Shown in pieces: positions 20,701 to 31,946 of a DNA stretch of 64,000 nt. The position numbers were made by a program, and so were the translations under genes. The first letter of the stretch is position 1. Every line of letters starts with the position of its first letter. Source of the stretch: Candidatus Pantoea floridensis (GTDB taxonomy: Bacteria > Pseudomonadota > Gammaproteobacteria > Enterobacterales > Enterobacteriaceae); the NCBI RefSeq assembly GCF_900215435.1, contig NZ_OCMY01000001.1, positions 3,410,001 through 3,474,000 of the forward strand, read 5' to 3'. The notes below the pieces were generated by a model. It was given only the letters and a program-made list of their open reading frames with translations. It did not search any database and was not told the DNA's origin.

Positions 20701-20774
20701 CCGGCCAGCGCTATCGCCAGCGTCAGCAGCGTCGTGGCAACGGGACGATGGATAAACAGGGCGAAAAACTTCAC
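17706..20774 (-). CDS. mdtC: RND efflux pump subunit MdtC
   Basis: MdtC is one of two inner-membrane RND proteins that form the MdtB2C heterotrimer and pump drugs, bile salts and metals out with proton energy, using MdtA and TolC. The 1022 residues hold twelve membrane helices and two large periplasmic loops. The helix-4 segment [19 protein letters not shown] carries the proton-relay aspartates, and [13 protein letters not shown] lies in the porter region. It overlaps mdtB by four bases. It ends next to the REP pair. Confidence 0.96.
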   Translation of the reverse strand: MKFFALFIHRPVATTLLTLAIALAGILGFRLLPVAPLPQLDFPVILISASLPGASPETMAASVATPLERSLGRIAGVSEMTSTSSLGSTRIILVFDFDRDINGAARDVQAAINAAQSLLPTGMPSRPSYRKANPSDAPIMILTLTSDIYNPGQLYDYASTQLAQKLSQIEGVGDVTVGGSSLPAVRVDLNPQALFNQGVSLDAVRTAISNANQRRPQGAIDDVQQRWQVRTNDELQTASEYQPLVVHYNNGAAVRLSDVANVQDSVQDVRNAGMTQGKPAVLLVVRKSPEANIIDTVDRIRSELPMLHEVIPAAIDLQIAQDRSPTIRASLHEVEQSLIIAVALVILVVFAFLRDWRATLIPAAAVPVSLIGTFAAMYLCGFSLNNLSLMALTIATGFVVDDAIVVLENIARHVEAGMKPLQAALTGVREVGFTVLSMSLSLIAVFLPLLMIGGIIGRFFSEFAITLSVAILISLFISVTLTPMMCAYVLKPQEKRSQPRTRGFGKLLLKVQNGYARSLGWVLNHAIWVLMLLLGTVALTVWLFIAIPKTFMPEQDTGRLQGFISADQSISFQAMRGKLQDFMNIIKADPAVDNVTGFTGGSRTNSGSMFVSLKPLSERSESAQQVIARLRIKLAKEPGANLYLNAVQDIRIGGRESNASYQYSLLSDNLNDLREWEPKIRQVFAALPELADVNSDQQDNGSEMNLTYDRESMARLGIDVSAANALLNNAFGQRQISTIYQPLNQYKVVMEVDPRYTQDISSLDQMFVINNDGKAIPLSWFAKWQPANAPLSVNHEGLSAASTISFNLPEGVSLSQASEAIDRAVTAIGVPSTVRGSFAGTAQVFQQSQSNQLYLMLAAIAAVYIVLGILYESYVHPLTILSTLPSAGVGALLALELFSTPFSLIALIGILLLIGIVKKNAIMMVDFALEAERNGNLSARDAIFQACLLRFRPILMTTLAALFGALPLVLTSGDGAELRQPLGITIAGGLVMSQLLTLYTTPVVYLMMDKLRRKKKRVLVTD

Positions 20775-23700
20775 GATGCCGCCTCCGAGCGCTTAAAGCG
20801 GCGGCGCGTAGCGTGGGCGAGACGATCGAACAGCAGATAGATCACCGGCGTGGTGAACAACGTTAATACCTGGCTGACAACCAGGCCGCCAACCATCGCA
20901 ATCCCCAGCGGACGACGCAGTTCGGCACCCACGCCAGTACTCAGCATCAGCGGCAGCGCACCGAGCAGTGCCGCCAGAGTGGTCATCAGGATCGGGCGGA
21001 AACGCAGTAAGCACGCCTGATAAATTGCCTCGCGCGGCGGCATGCCTTGCTCACGTTCCGCCGCCAGGGCGAAGTCGATCATCATGATGGCGTTTTTCTT
21101 CACAATGCCGATGAGCAGGATAATGCCGATGATGGCGATGATATCCAGCTCGTTGCCGCTCAGCATCAGCGCCAGCAGTGCACCCACGCCCGCCGTCGGC
21201 AGCGTTGAGAGAATGGTAATCGGATGGATAAAACTCTCATACAGCACGCCAAGCACGATATACATCGCCACCACCGCGGCCACAATCAGCCACACGGTGC
21301 TGGACAATGCGGCTTCAAATGCCAGCGTGCTGCCCTGGAACTGCGTCATCATTTCTGCGGGCATGCCGACCTGATCTTCCGCCGCGCTCACCGCTTTCAC
21401 CGCATCACCCAGCGAATAGCCCTCCGCGACATCAAATGAGAAGGTGGCGGAGGGGAACTGGTCGAGATGATTAATGCTTAACGCCGCGTGACGTTGCTCG
21501 ATCTGCGCAATGGCGCTCAGCGGTACACTGCCGCCATCGCTGCTGTTGAGCCGAATACCGTCGAGACTTGCCAGCCCTGGCGTGGCATCGTTGTTCTGCT
21601 CCAGCACCACGCGATATTGGTTGGCTTGGGTGTAAATGGTAGAGATCAGCCGCTGGCCAAAGGCGTTATACAGTGCGTTATCGACGTCGGCCATGCTAAT
21701 GCCTAGCCGGCTGGCGCTGTCGCGATCGACGCGCACAAAGGCTTCCAGGCCTTGATCCTGCCAGTCGCTACTGACATCACGCAGCTGCGGCAGCGTGTTG
21801 AGCTGTTCCAGCAGCTTTGGCACCCAGGTGCTGAGCGAATCCAGCGATCCGGATTGCAAGGTGAACTGGTAAGGCGTGCGGCTGGCCTGAGTGTCAATGG
21901 TCAAATCCTGCACCGGCTGCAGCCATAGCGAGACGCCCGGCACCTGCGCTAACGCCTGCTGCAGGCGCTGCTGTACCGCTGGAATACGATCGTCACGTTG
22001 GTTGAGCGGTTTGAGGTTGATTTGCAGCCGTGCGCTGTTGAGCGCAGCGTTGGTGCCATCGACGCCGACGAATGACGTCATGCTTTGTACTGCCGGATCT
22101 TTCATGATGATTGAGGCAACATCGCGCGTGCGTTCAGACATGTTGGCATAAGAGACCGACTGCGGAGCCTGCAACGTGCCCTGAATGATGCTGTTATCCT
22201 GCTGCGGGAAGAAGCCCTTGGGGATCACCACCCACAGCAGCACGGTGATCACCAAGGTGCCCAGCGCAACGGAAAGGGTGAGCCACGGATGACGCAGCAC
22301 GCGCGTTAATCCGCGGCCATAGCTGGCGATCACGCGATCAAACAGCGCTTCGCTCGCCCGGGAGAAACGGTTCTGTTTGCGCAGCGATTCGACGCTCAGC
22401 ATGCGGGCGCACATCATCGGCGTCAGCGTCAGCGACACCACGGCGGAGATCAAAATCGCCACCGCCAGCGTTACGGCAAATTCACGGAACAGGCGACCAA
22501 TCACATCGCCCATAAACAGCAGCGGGATCAGCACGGCAATCAGTGAGAAGGTGAGGGAGATAATGGTAAAGCCTATTTCCCCCGCACCTTTAAGCGCCGC
22601 GGTGAGCGGTTTTTCGCCTTTTTCGATATAGCGCGAAATGTTCTCAATGACCACGATGGCGTCATCGACCACAAAACCGGTGGCGATGGTCAGCGCCATC
22701 AGCGTCAGGTTGTTGATCGAGAAGCCGAGGAAATACATCGCGGCAAAGGTGCCGACCAGCGATAACGGCACGGCGACCGCAGGAATAATGGTCGCCGGCA
22801 CGTTACGCAGGAACAGATAGATGATCATCACCACCAAACCCATCGCCAGCATCAGCTCGTGCTGCGTATCGCTGACTGAGGCACGGATGTTGGTGGTGCG
22901 GTCGGTGAGCAGCTTCACATCCACCGATTTCGGCAGCGTGGCGGTCAACGTTGGCAGCATCGCGCGAATGTTATCGGCGGTGGCGATGATATTGGCGCCC
23001 GGCTGGCGCTGCACATTGAGTACGATTGCCTGCTGGCGGTTAGCCCAGGCGCCAAGCCAGCTGTTCTCCGCCCCTTGTTCAATGGTCGCGACATCGCCAA
23101 GCCGCACCGGTGCGCCGTTGTTGTAGCTGGCGATCAGCTTGCGGTAGTCCTCCGCCGAGGTCATCTGGTCGTTGGCCGACAGCGTAATTGAGCGGGTTGG
23201 ACCGTCAAGGCTACCTTTCGCCGAGTTCACGTTGGCGTTGGTGATGGCAGTTCGCACGGATTCGCTGGTCAAACCGAGTGCGGCCAGCGCCTGGGTGTTC
23301 ATTTTCACCCGTACCGCTGGGCGTTGTCCGCCCGAGAGCGTCACTAAACCGACGCCAGACACCTGCGAGATTTTCTGCGCTACGCGGGTTTCCACCATAT
23401 CCTGCACCTGCGTAAGCGGCATGCTGGTGGTCGTCACCGCTAACGTCATGATCGGCGGATCTGCCGGGTTTACTTTGCTGTAAACCGGCGGATTAGGCAG
23501 ATCGCTCGGCAGCAGATTGGTAGCGGAGTTGATCGCCGCCTGGACTTCCTGCTCGGCCACATCCAGTGGCAGCTTCAATTGAAACTGTAACGTCACCACC
23601 GAAGCTCCGCCTGAACTCTGCGATGCCATCTGTTTCAGGCCGGACATCTGGCCAAACTGGCGTTCCAGCGGGGCGGTGATGGATGAGGTCACCACATCCG

Positions 23701-23893
23701 GACTGGCGCCAGGATAGAGCGTTACCACCTGAATCGTCGGATAATCCACTTCCGGCAGCGCGGAGACCGGCAGAAAACGGTAGCCGAGTACGCCTGCCAA
23801 AAGAATGGCGATCATTAATAGCGTGGTGGCAACCGGGCGCAGAATAAATAGGCGTGATGGGCCGCCGCTGGCGTCTGGAGGCATGACCTGCAT
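20771..23893 (-). CDS. mdtB: RND efflux pump subunit MdtB
   Basis: MdtB is the partner of MdtC. The 1040 residues equal E. coli MdtB, and identity is evident from the start ([20 protein letters not shown]) to the end. Helix 4 has [21 protein letters not shown]. Its start codon shares one base with the mdtA stop (TAATG) and its end overlaps the mdtC start, so the three subunits should be made in a fixed ratio. Confidence 0.97.
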   Translation of the reverse strand: MQVMPPDASGGPSRLFILRPVATTLLMIAILLAGVLGYRFLPVSALPEVDYPTIQVVTLYPGASPDVVTSSITAPLERQFGQMSGLKQMASQSSGGASVVTLQFQLKLPLDVAEQEVQAAINSATNLLPSDLPNPPVYSKVNPADPPIMTLAVTTTSMPLTQVQDMVETRVAQKISQVSGVGLVTLSGGQRPAVRVKMNTQALAALGLTSESVRTAITNANVNSAKGSLDGPTRSITLSANDQMTSAEDYRKLIASYNNGAPVRLGDVATIEQGAENSWLGAWANRQQAIVLNVQRQPGANIIATADNIRAMLPTLTATLPKSVDVKLLTDRTTNIRASVSDTQHELMLAMGLVVMIIYLFLRNVPATIIPAVAVPLSLVGTFAAMYFLGFSINNLTLMALTIATGFVVDDAIVVIENISRYIEKGEKPLTAALKGAGEIGFTIISLTFSLIAVLIPLLFMGDVIGRLFREFAVTLAVAILISAVVSLTLTPMMCARMLSVESLRKQNRFSRASEALFDRVIASYGRGLTRVLRHPWLTLSVALGTLVITVLLWVVIPKGFFPQQDNSIIQGTLQAPQSVSYANMSERTRDVASIIMKDPAVQSMTSFVGVDGTNAALNSARLQINLKPLNQRDDRIPAVQQRLQQALAQVPGVSLWLQPVQDLTIDTQASRTPYQFTLQSGSLDSLSTWVPKLLEQLNTLPQLRDVSSDWQDQGLEAFVRVDRDSASRLGISMADVDNALYNAFGQRLISTIYTQANQYRVVLEQNNDATPGLASLDGIRLNSSDGGSVPLSAIAQIEQRHAALSINHLDQFPSATFSFDVAEGYSLGDAVKAVSAAEDQVGMPAEMMTQFQGSTLAFEAALSSTVWLIVAAVVAMYIVLGVLYESFIHPITILSTLPTAGVGALLALMLSGNELDIIAIIGIILLIGIVKKNAIMMIDFALAAEREQGMPPREAIYQACLLRFRPILMTTLAALLGALPLMLSTGVGAELRRPLGIAMVGGLVVSQVLTLFTTPVIYLLFDRLAHATRRRFKRSEAAS

Positions 23894-25125
23894 TATTGAC
23901 GCTCTCCACGTGCCGGCTGCGCGGCGCGCGTGCTGTGCGTTGCGGTGCTTTGCGGGGCGACCACTTCTACCGTTGAGCCTTCGGTCAGACGATCGAGGCC
24001 GTCGGTCACCACGCGATCGCCCGCTTCAAGTCCGGCGCTAATCACCACTTTCTGGCTATCCTGCAACCCGGCCGTGACGCGTTTTTTGCTCACTTTATTG
24101 TCGCTGTTCACTACCCAGACAAAGTGGCCATCGTTACTCATTTGCAGCGCAGCGGTCGGAATCACTACCGCATCTTGCAAGGTGTCGACTTTCAAACGGG
24201 CGTTAACAAACTGGTTGGGAAACAGCGTGTCATCTTCGTTGCTGAAGCGCGCTTTAAGCTTGATGGTGCCGGTGGTGGCATCAATCTGGTTATCCAGACT
24301 CAACAATGCGCCCGTGGTCAGTAACGTTTTATTGCTGCGATCCCAGGCTTCGACGATGAGCGGCTGGCCGCTTTTCTGCGCCTTGAGAATTTGGCTGATG
24401 TTGTTCTCTGCGACGCTGAATACCACGTCGATCGGGTGCGTTTCAGTGATCACCACTAAACCGGTGGTGTCGCCAGAGGTGATGTAGTTGCCGACATCAA
24501 CCTGTTTCAACCCGACGCGTCCGCCGATTGGCGCAGTAATACGGCTATAGGTGAGATTAAGCTGGGCGCTAGCGACATTGCCTTCATCGGCTTTGATGGT
24601 GCCGAGGGTTTCGCTGACCAGCGAGCGCTGCGTATCAAGCTCCTGCTGCGAAACCAGTGACGTTTTCGCCAGTTTTTCATAGCGGCTGAGATCGCGACGC
24701 GCATTGGCAAGCGTGGCCTGGTCTTTTGCCAGCTGACCCTGCGCCTGCGTTAGCGCTACCTGATAGGGACGGGGATCGATTTCCGCCAGCAGCGCGCCGG
24801 CGGCGACCTGTTGACCTTCCTGGAAATGCAGCGCCATCAGCTGCCCATCAACCCGGCTGCGCACCGTCACGGTATTCGCGGCGGTCACCGTGCCAAGGCC
24901 GCTCAGGTAATAGGGCACGCTTTGGGTGGTGGCCGTGGCTGCCTGCACCGGTGCTAACGGACGACGAGCTGAACCGCCGCCAGCCCCGCGTCCCCGATGC
25001 TGCTGGCCTTCCGCCTGCGCCTGTTTATTTGGCTCTGCTGGATGCTGCCACCAGAAATATCCTCCTGCCAGCACGGCGATGACAGTGATGGCTAGCAAGG
25101 TTGTTTTTAGTCGACGATTGCTCAA
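23893..25125 (-). CDS. mdtA: membrane fusion protein MdtA
   Basis: MdtA is the periplasmic adaptor linking MdtBC to an outer-membrane channel, TolC in E. coli. It has an N-terminal membrane anchor (about residues 8-26), a flexible segment rich in Gly, Arg and Gln, a barrel-sandwich domain beginning [14 protein letters not shown] near residue 87, an alpha-hairpin with coiled-coil character at about 120-170 and beta-barrel domains. The 410 residues match the family. It is the first gene of the mdtABCD-baeSR unit; its promoter should lie in 25126-25363. Confidence 0.95.
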   Translation of the reverse strand: MSNRRLKTTLLAITVIAVLAGGYFWWQHPAEPNKQAQAEGQQHRGRGAGGGSARRPLAPVQAATATTQSVPYYLSGLGTVTAANTVTVRSRVDGQLMALHFQEGQQVAAGALLAEIDPRPYQVALTQAQGQLAKDQATLANARRDLSRYEKLAKTSLVSQQELDTQRSLVSETLGTIKADEGNVASAQLNLTYSRITAPIGGRVGLKQVDVGNYITSGDTTGLVVITETHPIDVVFSVAENNISQILKAQKSGQPLIVEAWDRSNKTLLTTGALLSLDNQIDATTGTIKLKARFSNEDDTLFPNQFVNARLKVDTLQDAVVIPTAALQMSNDGHFVWVVNSDNKVSKKRVTAGLQDSQKVVISAGLEAGDRVVTDGLDRLTEGSTVEVVAPQSTATHSTRAAQPARGERQ

Positions 25126-25363
25126 TGTGTGTCCTCTCCAGCGGTTTCGTTTTCCCCAAATGCGAAAACAAAAAAGCCTTTTCGCAAACGAAATGATTGT
25201 AGTCGCCCGAATTGGGCAAAATTTGAAGGAAATAAGAATATCGCCCCGGCGAGGCTAAGTATTCATATTCTGTAAATATTCTGGCAGTAATACGCATAAG
25301 CGCATCGATTTACTTTGCTAAGCTCAATAACAGGCATGTCTCGTTTGAATAAAGGAGAACAAA

Positions 25364-26326
25364 ATGAGTCAACAAAAACTCCGCCAGCTTGGCGACAGTG
25401 GTATTGAGGTTCCCCGTCTTACGTTTGGCGGCAATGTATTTGGCTGGACGGTAGATGAAAAGACCTCATTTTCACTACTGGACGCGCTGGTGGAGAAAGG
25501 CTTGTTCTTCATTGATACCGCCGATGTCTATTCGCGCTGGGCACCGGGCAATGAAGGCGGTGAGTCGGAAACGATTATCGGTAAATGGCTGAAGAAAAGC
25601 GGCAAGCGCGACCGCATCGTGCTGGCGACCAAAGTGGGCATGGAGTTGTCACCCGAGAAGACCGGGCTGAAGCCCGCCTACATTCGCCAGGCGGTAGAGG
25701 ATTCGTTGCGTCGTCTGCAAACTGACGTCATCGATCTCTATCAGGCGCACCGCGATGATGACACCACGCCGCTGCTGGATACGCTCAAAGCTTTCGATTC
25801 GCTGATCAAAGAGGGCAAAGTGCGCGCTATTGGTGCGTCTAACTACAGCGCCAACCGTCTGCAGGAAGCGTTGGATGTGAGCAAGCAACACGGGCTAGCG
25901 CGTTATGAAACTCTGCAGCCGGAGTACAATCTGTACGATCGTCAGGAGTACGAGAGCGGACTGGAACAGGTGGCGGTGAAAAATGGCCTGGGTGTGATTA
26001 ACTACTATTCGCTGGCCAGTGGTTTCCTCAGTGGCAAATACAAAAAACCGGAAGACGCCAGCAAAAGTAAGCGCGGGCAGGGCATCGTGGATAAATATCT
26101 GAACGAACGCGGCAAGCGCATTATTGAAGCTTTAGAAGATGTTGCTGCGTCACACGATGTTTCGGCAACGCAGGTCGCGCTGGCGTGGCAAATCGCGCGT
26201 CCCAGCATTACCGCGCCGATTGTTAGCGCCACATCGCTGGCGCAACTGGATGAGTTGGTAAAAGCAACTCAGCTTGAGTTGAGTAAGCAAGAAATCGAAG
26301 AACTGGCGAGTGCCAGTAAACTGTAA
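25364..26326 (+). CDS. aldo/keto reductase
   Basis: The 320-residue protein is an NADPH-dependent (beta/alpha)8 oxidoreductase. The catalytic residues are visible: Asp and Tyr in FFIDTADVYSRWAPG near residue 50, Lys in LATKVGM near 87 and His in LYQAHRDDD near 127. The C-terminal SATSLAQLDEL segment fits cofactor binding. AAAGGAG stands upstream of the ATG. The substrate is unknown. It diverges from mdtA and is followed by a hairpin and T-run. Confidence 0.88.
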   Translation: MSQQKLRQLGDSGIEVPRLTFGGNVFGWTVDEKTSFSLLDALVEKGLFFIDTADVYSRWAPGNEGGESETIIGKWLKKSGKRDRIVLATKVGMELSPEKTGLKPAYIRQAVEDSLRRLQTDVIDLYQAHRDDDTTPLLDTLKAFDSLIKEGKVRAIGASNYSANRLQEALDVSKQHGLARYETLQPEYNLYDRQEYESGLEQVAVKNGLGVINYYSLASGFLSGKYKKPEDASKSKRGQGIVDKYLNERGKRIIEALEDVAASHDVSATQVALAWQIARPSITAPIVSATSLAQLDELVKATQLELSKQEIEELASASKL

Positions 26327-26332
26327 TGATTC

Positions 26333-26366
26333 AGGGGCGTTACGGCGTCCCTTTATTTTCATTTTT
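26333..26366 (+). terminator. probable Rho-independent terminator after the aldo/keto reductase gene
   Basis: AGGGGCG pairs with CGTCCCT around a six-base loop with one G-T wobble, followed by TTATTTTCATTTTTT. The stem is short. Confidence 0.5.
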
Positions 26367-26542
26367 TGCCACGCAAAAAATGCCATTCATGCTAAAAAAT
26401 TTCCATTCATCGATCGTCGTCACAATTGCGCTAACCCACTGGCAATATTACCCTTACTGCGCACATATTTGCAAAAACTGACATATCTCCAGCACTATCC
26501 TCTGTTCGATCCCTTTCAGTCACTCATATAAGAAAAATTATC

Positions 26543-27877
26543 ATGAACAGAAAAGAAGCAGTGCAGCAATTACCTCGCCTGGCAGCGGGAACCTTGATGT
26601 TTGCGATGGTGAGTGCCTCAGCGATGGCCGCTGATGCATTCAGTTACGACTCACCCTACATGTTTGGCGATTGGGGCGGATACCGATCGCAGCTGGAAAA
26701 TGACGGCATTAAATTTGACGTCAACTACACCATGGAAAGCGCCTCTAACCTCGGCGGTGGTGCCGATACCAATACCTCCATGCGTTATAGCGATCAGTGG
26801 GCGTTTGGCGCGAACTTCGATCTGCAAAAGCTACTTGACTGGCAGGATGCGCAGTTCCAGGTAACGATTACCGATCGTAACGGTCAGAACATCTCCGATC
26901 AGGTTGCCGATCGTCGTACCGGTATGCTCTCTTCCACCCAGGAAGTTTACGGACGTGGACAAACCTGGCGCTTAACCCAGTTTTGGTTGAGCAAAGGTTT
27001 GTTTGATAACACCGTGAACCTGAAAGGTGGTCGCGTGACCGTCGGTGAAGACTTCGATAACTTTGACAGCAAGTTCCAGAACCTGGCATTTGGTAGCGGC
27101 CAGGCCGGTAACTGGCGTGGCGATCGCTGGTTCAACTGGCCTGTTTCCCAGTGGGGCGGCCGTGTGAAAGTGAACTTCACGCCGGAAGTATTCTTCCAGG
27201 TAGGCTTCTATAACCAAAACCGCGCGAACTACGATCGCGGCGATGGCTTCCGTCTCGACACCAGTAACTCTGAAGGGAATCTGGTGCCGGTGGAGTTGGG
27301 CTGGAAACCGACCTTAGGCGCAGACAAGCTGCCGGGTAATTACCGTATTGGTTATTACTACTCGTCAGCTAACGGCGATAACTACGGCAGCTGGCGTGAT
27401 GGTGCGTACCAGAGTAAGGATCACGCCTACGGCGGTTACGTGCTGTTGCAACAACAGCTGACCGCGCAAGGCGGCGATGTCAGCCGCGGCCTGGGCGTAA
27501 CCGTGCAAGCGGTGATGAATGACCACAAAACCTCAAAAACAGACAACTATCAGTCCGTTAGTTTTACCTGGAAAGGGCCGTTCGATGCACGTCCACAGGA
27601 TGAGATTGGCGTGGGTGCGGCGCGTATTCACGTCAACAGCGCCTATACGCGTTCGCTGCGTGACCAGAACGATGCCAACGGTGAAACCAACTTCGATAGC
27701 CCAACCTATCTGCCGATTCAGGATGGCTCGGAGTACAACTATGAGATTTACTACAACGCCCAGCTGACCAAATGGCTGCAGCTGCGTCCGAACCTGCAGT
27801 ATGTGGTGGCGCCGGGCGCCGTCAGCGAAGTGAAAGATGCGTTTGTTGGTGGGATTAGTGCGAACGTGAATTTCTGA
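26543..27877 (+). CDS. OprB-family carbohydrate-selective porin
   Basis: The 444-residue protein has a signal peptide ending at about AMA-ADA (residues 27-31), then alternating aromatic and polar strands and a C-terminal phenylalanine typical of outer-membrane beta-barrels. FGDWGGYRSQLENDGI near residue 42 and the WFNWPVSQWGGRVKV stretch are typical of OprB, the glucose-type porin of Pseudomonas and some enterobacteria. It probably admits sugars through the outer membrane. It is monocistronic and precedes a REP pair. Confidence 0.85.
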   Translation: MNRKEAVQQLPRLAAGTLMFAMVSASAMAADAFSYDSPYMFGDWGGYRSQLENDGIKFDVNYTMESASNLGGGADTNTSMRYSDQWAFGANFDLQKLLDWQDAQFQVTITDRNGQNISDQVADRRTGMLSSTQEVYGRGQTWRLTQFWLSKGLFDNTVNLKGGRVTVGEDFDNFDSKFQNLAFGSGQAGNWRGDRWFNWPVSQWGGRVKVNFTPEVFFQVGFYNQNRANYDRGDGFRLDTSNSEGNLVPVELGWKPTLGADKLPGNYRIGYYYSSANGDNYGSWRDGAYQSKDHAYGGYVLLQQQLTAQGGDVSRGLGVTVQAVMNDHKTSKTDNYQSVSFTWKGPFDARPQDEIGVGAARIHVNSAYTRSLRDQNDANGETNFDSPTYLPIQDGSEYNYEIYYNAQLTKWLQLRPNLQYVVAPGAVSEVKDAFVGGISANVNF

Positions 27878-27888
27878 TATTTAATGTG

Positions 27889-27944
27889 GGTCGCCATCAA
27901 TGACGACCCTACATCCGATTGTCGGGGCGTCATTTATGCCGCCC
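27889..27944. repeat. paired REP-like palindrome (REPIN), copy 4
   Basis: The left arm is GGTCGCCATCAATGACGACC then CTAC (27909-27912). The right arm has a variant head GTCG (27921-27924) followed by GGGCGTCATTTATGCCGCCC. It lies between the convergent ends of the porin gene and yegD. Confidence 0.75.
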
Positions 27945-27951
27945 AATTAGC

Positions 27952-29304
27952 TTAACCGAACATCACCTCGGCCCAACGGGCTAAACCGGCCGTCACCGAG
28001 CCGAAATCATCGCCACCGGCGATCGGCGTATCGGGAAGCGCCTGCTGTAATGCGGCGCGAATGACTGGAGAACGTGCACTGCCGCCGGTAAGGTAGATCA
28101 CTTCGGGTTGGGTTTCGCAGGTGGCAAGGGCCAGATGCACCTGTTCAAGGATACGCTCCAGCGGCTGATTAATGGCTTCTTCCAGCTGTGTCGCGCTGAT
28201 TTGGGCCTGTAACTGGGCGGCGATAAACGCCAGTGAGGCATCGCTTTCGGTGACTTCCGACAGCGCAATTTTGCTCTCCTCAGCCGCGCGCACCAAACGA
28301 TAGCTCAGCTTCTGCTGCCACACCTTCAGCAGATGCGCCACCTTGTCGCCTTGCTCGGCATCACGAATTAAATCACGCAGCAGCTTGCCGCTGGCGGCGG
28401 AGTAGAAATCACTTTGCGCTGGCACATCGTTAATGGCCACCGCGTTCCACCATGGCAACGCAGGTAGCGCGGTCCCTTTCTGGGTATTGCCTCCCAGACC
28501 AAGCAGTGGCATCAGGGTTTTGAACGCCAGCATGATGTCGAGATCGTTACCGCCCACGCGGCAGCCGCTGTGTCCCAGTAAACTTTCCCGGCGATCGGTT
28601 TTATTGCGCCACTCCGGACCCATCAGCAACATTGAGCAGTCGGTGGTGCCGCCGCCGATATCCACCACCAGCACGCGCGTCTCTTTCTCCAGCGTGGCTT
28701 CGAAATCCAGACCCGCTGCCACCGGTTCAAACTGAAACTCCACATCACGGAAACCCGCACGCTGTGCCGCGCGTAGCAAAATGCCTTGCGCCTGCTGGTT
28801 GGCGTCTTCGCCACCTAATCCCTGGAAGTTAATCGGGCGACCAATCACCGCTTGCTCAATCGGGCGATCGAGCTGGGTTTCACCCTGCTGGCGGATGTGC
28901 AGCATCATGGCGCACACCAGATCTTCAAAGAAGGCGATTTGCTGCGGTTTCAGGCCGTTGGCGCCGAGGAAGGATTTTGGTGATTTCACAAACCACACTT
29001 CTTCGGGATCGACCATATATTGCTGCAAGGCGGTTAAGCCAAACTGCACGCTACCCGGCGTGACATCAATATCTTCTTCGCGGTTAAAGCGCAGCGCACG
29101 CTGCAATAATGCCGTGCCTTCACTGTCTGGCGTTGGCACCTGATGATGGCGATGTAGCCATTCACTGATCGCTTCGCGCGTTGGTGCACAAATCATGGAG
29201 GGAAGCAGTCGCTGACCATTCTCCAGCGTCAGCAGACGCGGCGTGCCATTATCACTGACTGCAATTGAACAGTTGGCCGTGCCGTAATCGAATCCGATAA
29301 ACAT
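27952..29304 (-). CDS. yegD: Hsp70-family chaperone-like protein YegD
   Basis: YegD has the actin-like ATPase fold of Hsp70 proteins without the usual substrate-binding domain. The phosphate-1 motif FIGFDYGTANCSIAV is at the N-terminus, VVDIGGGTTDCSML is at about residues 207-220 and VIYLTGGSARSPVIRAAL is near 405. With MFIGFDYG as the start it is 450 residues, the E. coli length; a longer reading adds 20 unrelated residues. Its function is not established. In E. coli alkA lies between yegD and yegE; here they are only 77 bases apart. Confidence 0.92.
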   Translation of the reverse strand: MFIGFDYGTANCSIAVSDNGTPRLLTLENGQRLLPSMICAPTREAISEWLHRHHQVPTPDSEGTALLQRALRFNREEDIDVTPGSVQFGLTALQQYMVDPEEVWFVKSPKSFLGANGLKPQQIAFFEDLVCAMMLHIRQQGETQLDRPIEQAVIGRPINFQGLGGEDANQQAQGILLRAAQRAGFRDVEFQFEPVAAGLDFEATLEKETRVLVVDIGGGTTDCSMLLMGPEWRNKTDRRESLLGHSGCRVGGNDLDIMLAFKTLMPLLGLGGNTQKGTALPALPWWNAVAINDVPAQSDFYSAASGKLLRDLIRDAEQGDKVAHLLKVWQQKLSYRLVRAAEESKIALSEVTESDASLAFIAAQLQAQISATQLEEAINQPLERILEQVHLALATCETQPEVIYLTGGSARSPVIRAALQQALPDTPIAGGDDFGSVTAGLARWAEVMFG

Positions 29305-29381
29305 ATTTATCCCCCATGCCGGAAAAAAGGGGGCGACTTTAGCGCAGCCAGCGCGGGCTGGCAATGGGTAGACGTGGCAGA

Positions 29382-31946
29382 TTACATCTGCACTTCCTGA
29401 TAAACGTGATACTGGCCACGGCCGGCATGTTTTGCGCTATAGCAGGCAACATCCGCCTGTGACATCACTACGGTGCTGATGCAATTGTGTTCATCGATTT
29501 GCGTAATGCCTGCACTTGCGCCGACGTAATAAGGTGTATCGTGCCATATAAAACGGTGTTCGCTAACCGCCGCAACTATCTGCTGTACCACATCCCGCAC
29601 CTGATCCACTTCACAGTTCGGTAAGAGCAGGCCAAATTCATCGCCACCTAAGCGCGCCAGCATATCGCTGGAGCGTAAATAATGTGGCATCAGTTCTGCG
29701 AGCTCGCGCAGTAGCGCATCACCCGCGGCGTGTCCGGCGGTATCATTGACCGCTTTAAATTTATCGAGATCGATAAACACCAGGACATGCTGGGTGTGGT
29801 GGGTCGCGGCATCGTTGACCAGGCGTTTCAGCCGCTGCTCAAAGCTATGACGATTCGGCAGGCGCGTCAGCATGTCGTGTGAAGCGCTGTAGCTCAGGCG
29901 CTTCATCACTCTGCGGGATTCGCTGACGTCCTGAATAACCATCACCGCGCCGATGCTGCTACCCGCTAAGGTTTTCAGCGGCGTAATGCTGTAGTGGATC
30001 TCCACTAATGCGCCATCCGGCGTGTGCAGCACCAGCTCTTCATCAAGATCGGGTGAGATTTTTTCACCGGGCAGTTGGCACAGCAGCAGATTATCCACGC
30101 GCGGCCCGGTTTCGCCGCGGGTAATATTAAGGAGTTCGGTAATCGGCACGCCTGCGGCTTTCTCTTGTGACCAGCCGCTGAGCGTTTCTGCCACCGGATT
30201 CATAAAGGTAACGCGCATTTCATCATCGGTACTGATGACCGCTTCACCGATAGAATCCAGGGTGATTGCCATGCGCTCTTTTTCCTGGAATAGCGCTTCG
30301 TTCAGCGCGCGCAGCGGCGTGATGTCCTGACAGATGCCCAACATGCGTTCAATCTGTCCATCCTGACTCAGAATGCGGTTGGCCTCAGAGCGCACATAGC
30401 GCGGGCCTTCGGGCAAATTAATACGGTATTCAATCTGGAAGGCGCTGCGGCGCTCAATGGCCTGCTGAACAATCAACGCTGCGCTTTCGCGCTCTGCCGG
30501 GTCGAGCAGATGCAGCCACAAATCATAGGTTGGCGTTTGGTGAGGAGCCAGCGCAAACAGCTCATACATGCGTTTATCCCACAGCATTTCGCCGGTTAGC
30601 AAATTCCATTCCCAGACGCCAATGCCGCCGGCTTCGTTCGCCAGCGTGATGCGCTCCATCAGGCGGCGATTTATCTGCTCGCTCTGCTTCAGTTCGGAAA
30701 TATCGATAATCTGCGCGATGAAATAATGCGGCTGCAGCGCGGCGTCGCGCACCATAGAGACGGTCAGCCGCGCCCAGACGATCTCGCCATCTTTGCGGAA
30801 ATAGCGCTTCTCCATGGTGTACGTCATGATGTCACCGGCCACCAAACGTTCCAGCTGCTGCAGGTCGCTGTTGAGATCGTCAGGATGCGTAATTTGCTGA
30901 AAGGTCAGCTTTTTTAACTCATCCGCCGGGAAGCCCAGCGTCCGGCACAGCGACTGATTAACCTGCTGCCACCCACCGTTGGGAGAGACCAACGCCATGC
31001 CAATGGCCGAATACTCCATGGCATTGCGAAAGCGCGTTTCACTCTCGCTGATATGGCGCTTTTCACGCTGGAAAGCATCCATCACCAGCGCCATAGCATG
31101 ACTGGGCAGCAGCACCAGCAGGAACGGTAGCCAGGTGCTGACCTGGCCCAGCAGCAGGCCATTTTGCGTCAGATTCACCCAGTTAAAGGCGAGCAGTATC
31201 GAGATGAAACTGGCATTCAGGAAGAACAGCAGGAAAGCTTCAAATTTCGGCAGGCGTACCGAACACCAGAACAGGATCACTACGATAAAGGTAAAGGGCC
31301 AGGGCAGAAAGCGCAGCGATAAATAGCTTGCCAGCAGGGTGCCGAACAAGGTCAGGCATGTTTCCAGCTGGCGGCCGGGCGTAATCAACTGGCGCAGCGG
31401 TTTGTTGGGCCAGAGCAGCAAAACGGGGCCAAAAGCCAGTACGCCAATCACTTCCGAAATAACCCACGTTGAGAAAAAGGGCAGGGAAGCGTGACCTTCG
31501 ACATGCAACATCCATAACGCCAGCAACCCACCGAGCAGCGGCGCAAGCAGGCCAGCGCATAACGCAAAACGCACCCAGTCCAGCAGCGAATTGAGCGGCG
31601 CGCGGCGATCGAGCAGCGCGCGCAGCATCAGGCCACCCAGGATGGCCTGACACATATTTAAGATGGCAAATTTAATGTTGCTGAGGGCGGGACCAATAAT
31701 GATGAGACTCGCTAACGCAGTGCCAATCACGCACGCGATAAGCAATAACGGCACATATTTTAAAGGCGCCCGAAACACAATGACGGTCATCAGCGCGGTG
31801 GAGTACCACAGCGGGGAAATACGTCCGCTAATGACAATCAGTTCCAGACAAAACAGTGTCAGCAGAAAGGCCAGGGCGCCAAAAATTAGCGCATGAAGCC
31901 AGGTATTTTGCGGTCGATCCTGTGAGGTTAATATTTCGAGGGTCAT
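29382..31946 (-). CDS. yegE: diguanylate cyclase DgcE (YegE) lacking the EAL domain
   Basis: The protein makes cyclic di-GMP at the inner membrane. An N-terminal MASE1 domain (about residues 15-300, eight hydrophobic segments) is followed by three PAS regions (about 310-680) and a GGDEF domain near 690-854. GGDEF is intact at about 767-771 and an inhibitory RxxD site (RSSD) stands five residues before it. E. coli YegE continues for about 250 residues into a degenerate EAL domain, which is absent here: a stop follows GRGQYHVYQEVQM. A GTG start seven codons earlier is possible; neither start has a clear ribosome site. Confidence 0.9.
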   Translation of the reverse strand: MTLEILTSQDRPQNTWLHALIFGALAFLLTLFCLELIVISGRISPLWYSTALMTVIVFRAPLKYVPLLLIACVIGTALASLIIIGPALSNIKFAILNMCQAILGGLMLRALLDRRAPLNSLLDWVRFALCAGLLAPLLGGLLALWMLHVEGHASLPFFSTWVISEVIGVLAFGPVLLLWPNKPLRQLITPGRQLETCLTLFGTLLASYLSLRFLPWPFTFIVVILFWCSVRLPKFEAFLLFFLNASFISILLAFNWVNLTQNGLLLGQVSTWLPFLLVLLPSHAMALVMDAFQREKRHISESETRFRNAMEYSAIGMALVSPNGGWQQVNQSLCRTLGFPADELKKLTFQQITHPDDLNSDLQQLERLVAGDIMTYTMEKRYFRKDGEIVWARLTVSMVRDAALQPHYFIAQIIDISELKQSEQINRRLMERITLANEAGGIGVWEWNLLTGEMLWDKRMYELFALAPHQTPTYDLWLHLLDPAERESAALIVQQAIERRSAFQIEYRINLPEGPRYVRSEANRILSQDGQIERMLGICQDITPLRALNEALFQEKERMAITLDSIGEAVISTDDEMRVTFMNPVAETLSGWSQEKAAGVPITELLNITRGETGPRVDNLLLCQLPGEKISPDLDEELVLHTPDGALVEIHYSITPLKTLAGSSIGAVMVIQDVSESRRVMKRLSYSASHDMLTRLPNRHSFEQRLKRLVNDAATHHTQHVLVFIDLDKFKAVNDTAGHAAGDALLRELAELMPHYLRSSDMLARLGGDEFGLLLPNCEVDQVRDVVQQIVAAVSEHRFIWHDTPYYVGASAGITQIDEHNCISTVVMSQADVACYSAKHAGRGQYHVYQEVQM

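Noticed and set aside
19042..24487. Long antisense reading frames across mdtC, mdtB and mdtA
   Set aside because: They mirror the codon bias of the real genes on the other strand and show no protein features.
25205..25222. Palindrome GCCCGAATTGGGC upstream of mdtA as a BaeR box
   Set aside because: On the minus strand it matches the BaeR box consensus at only about 11 of 18 positions; too weak to call.
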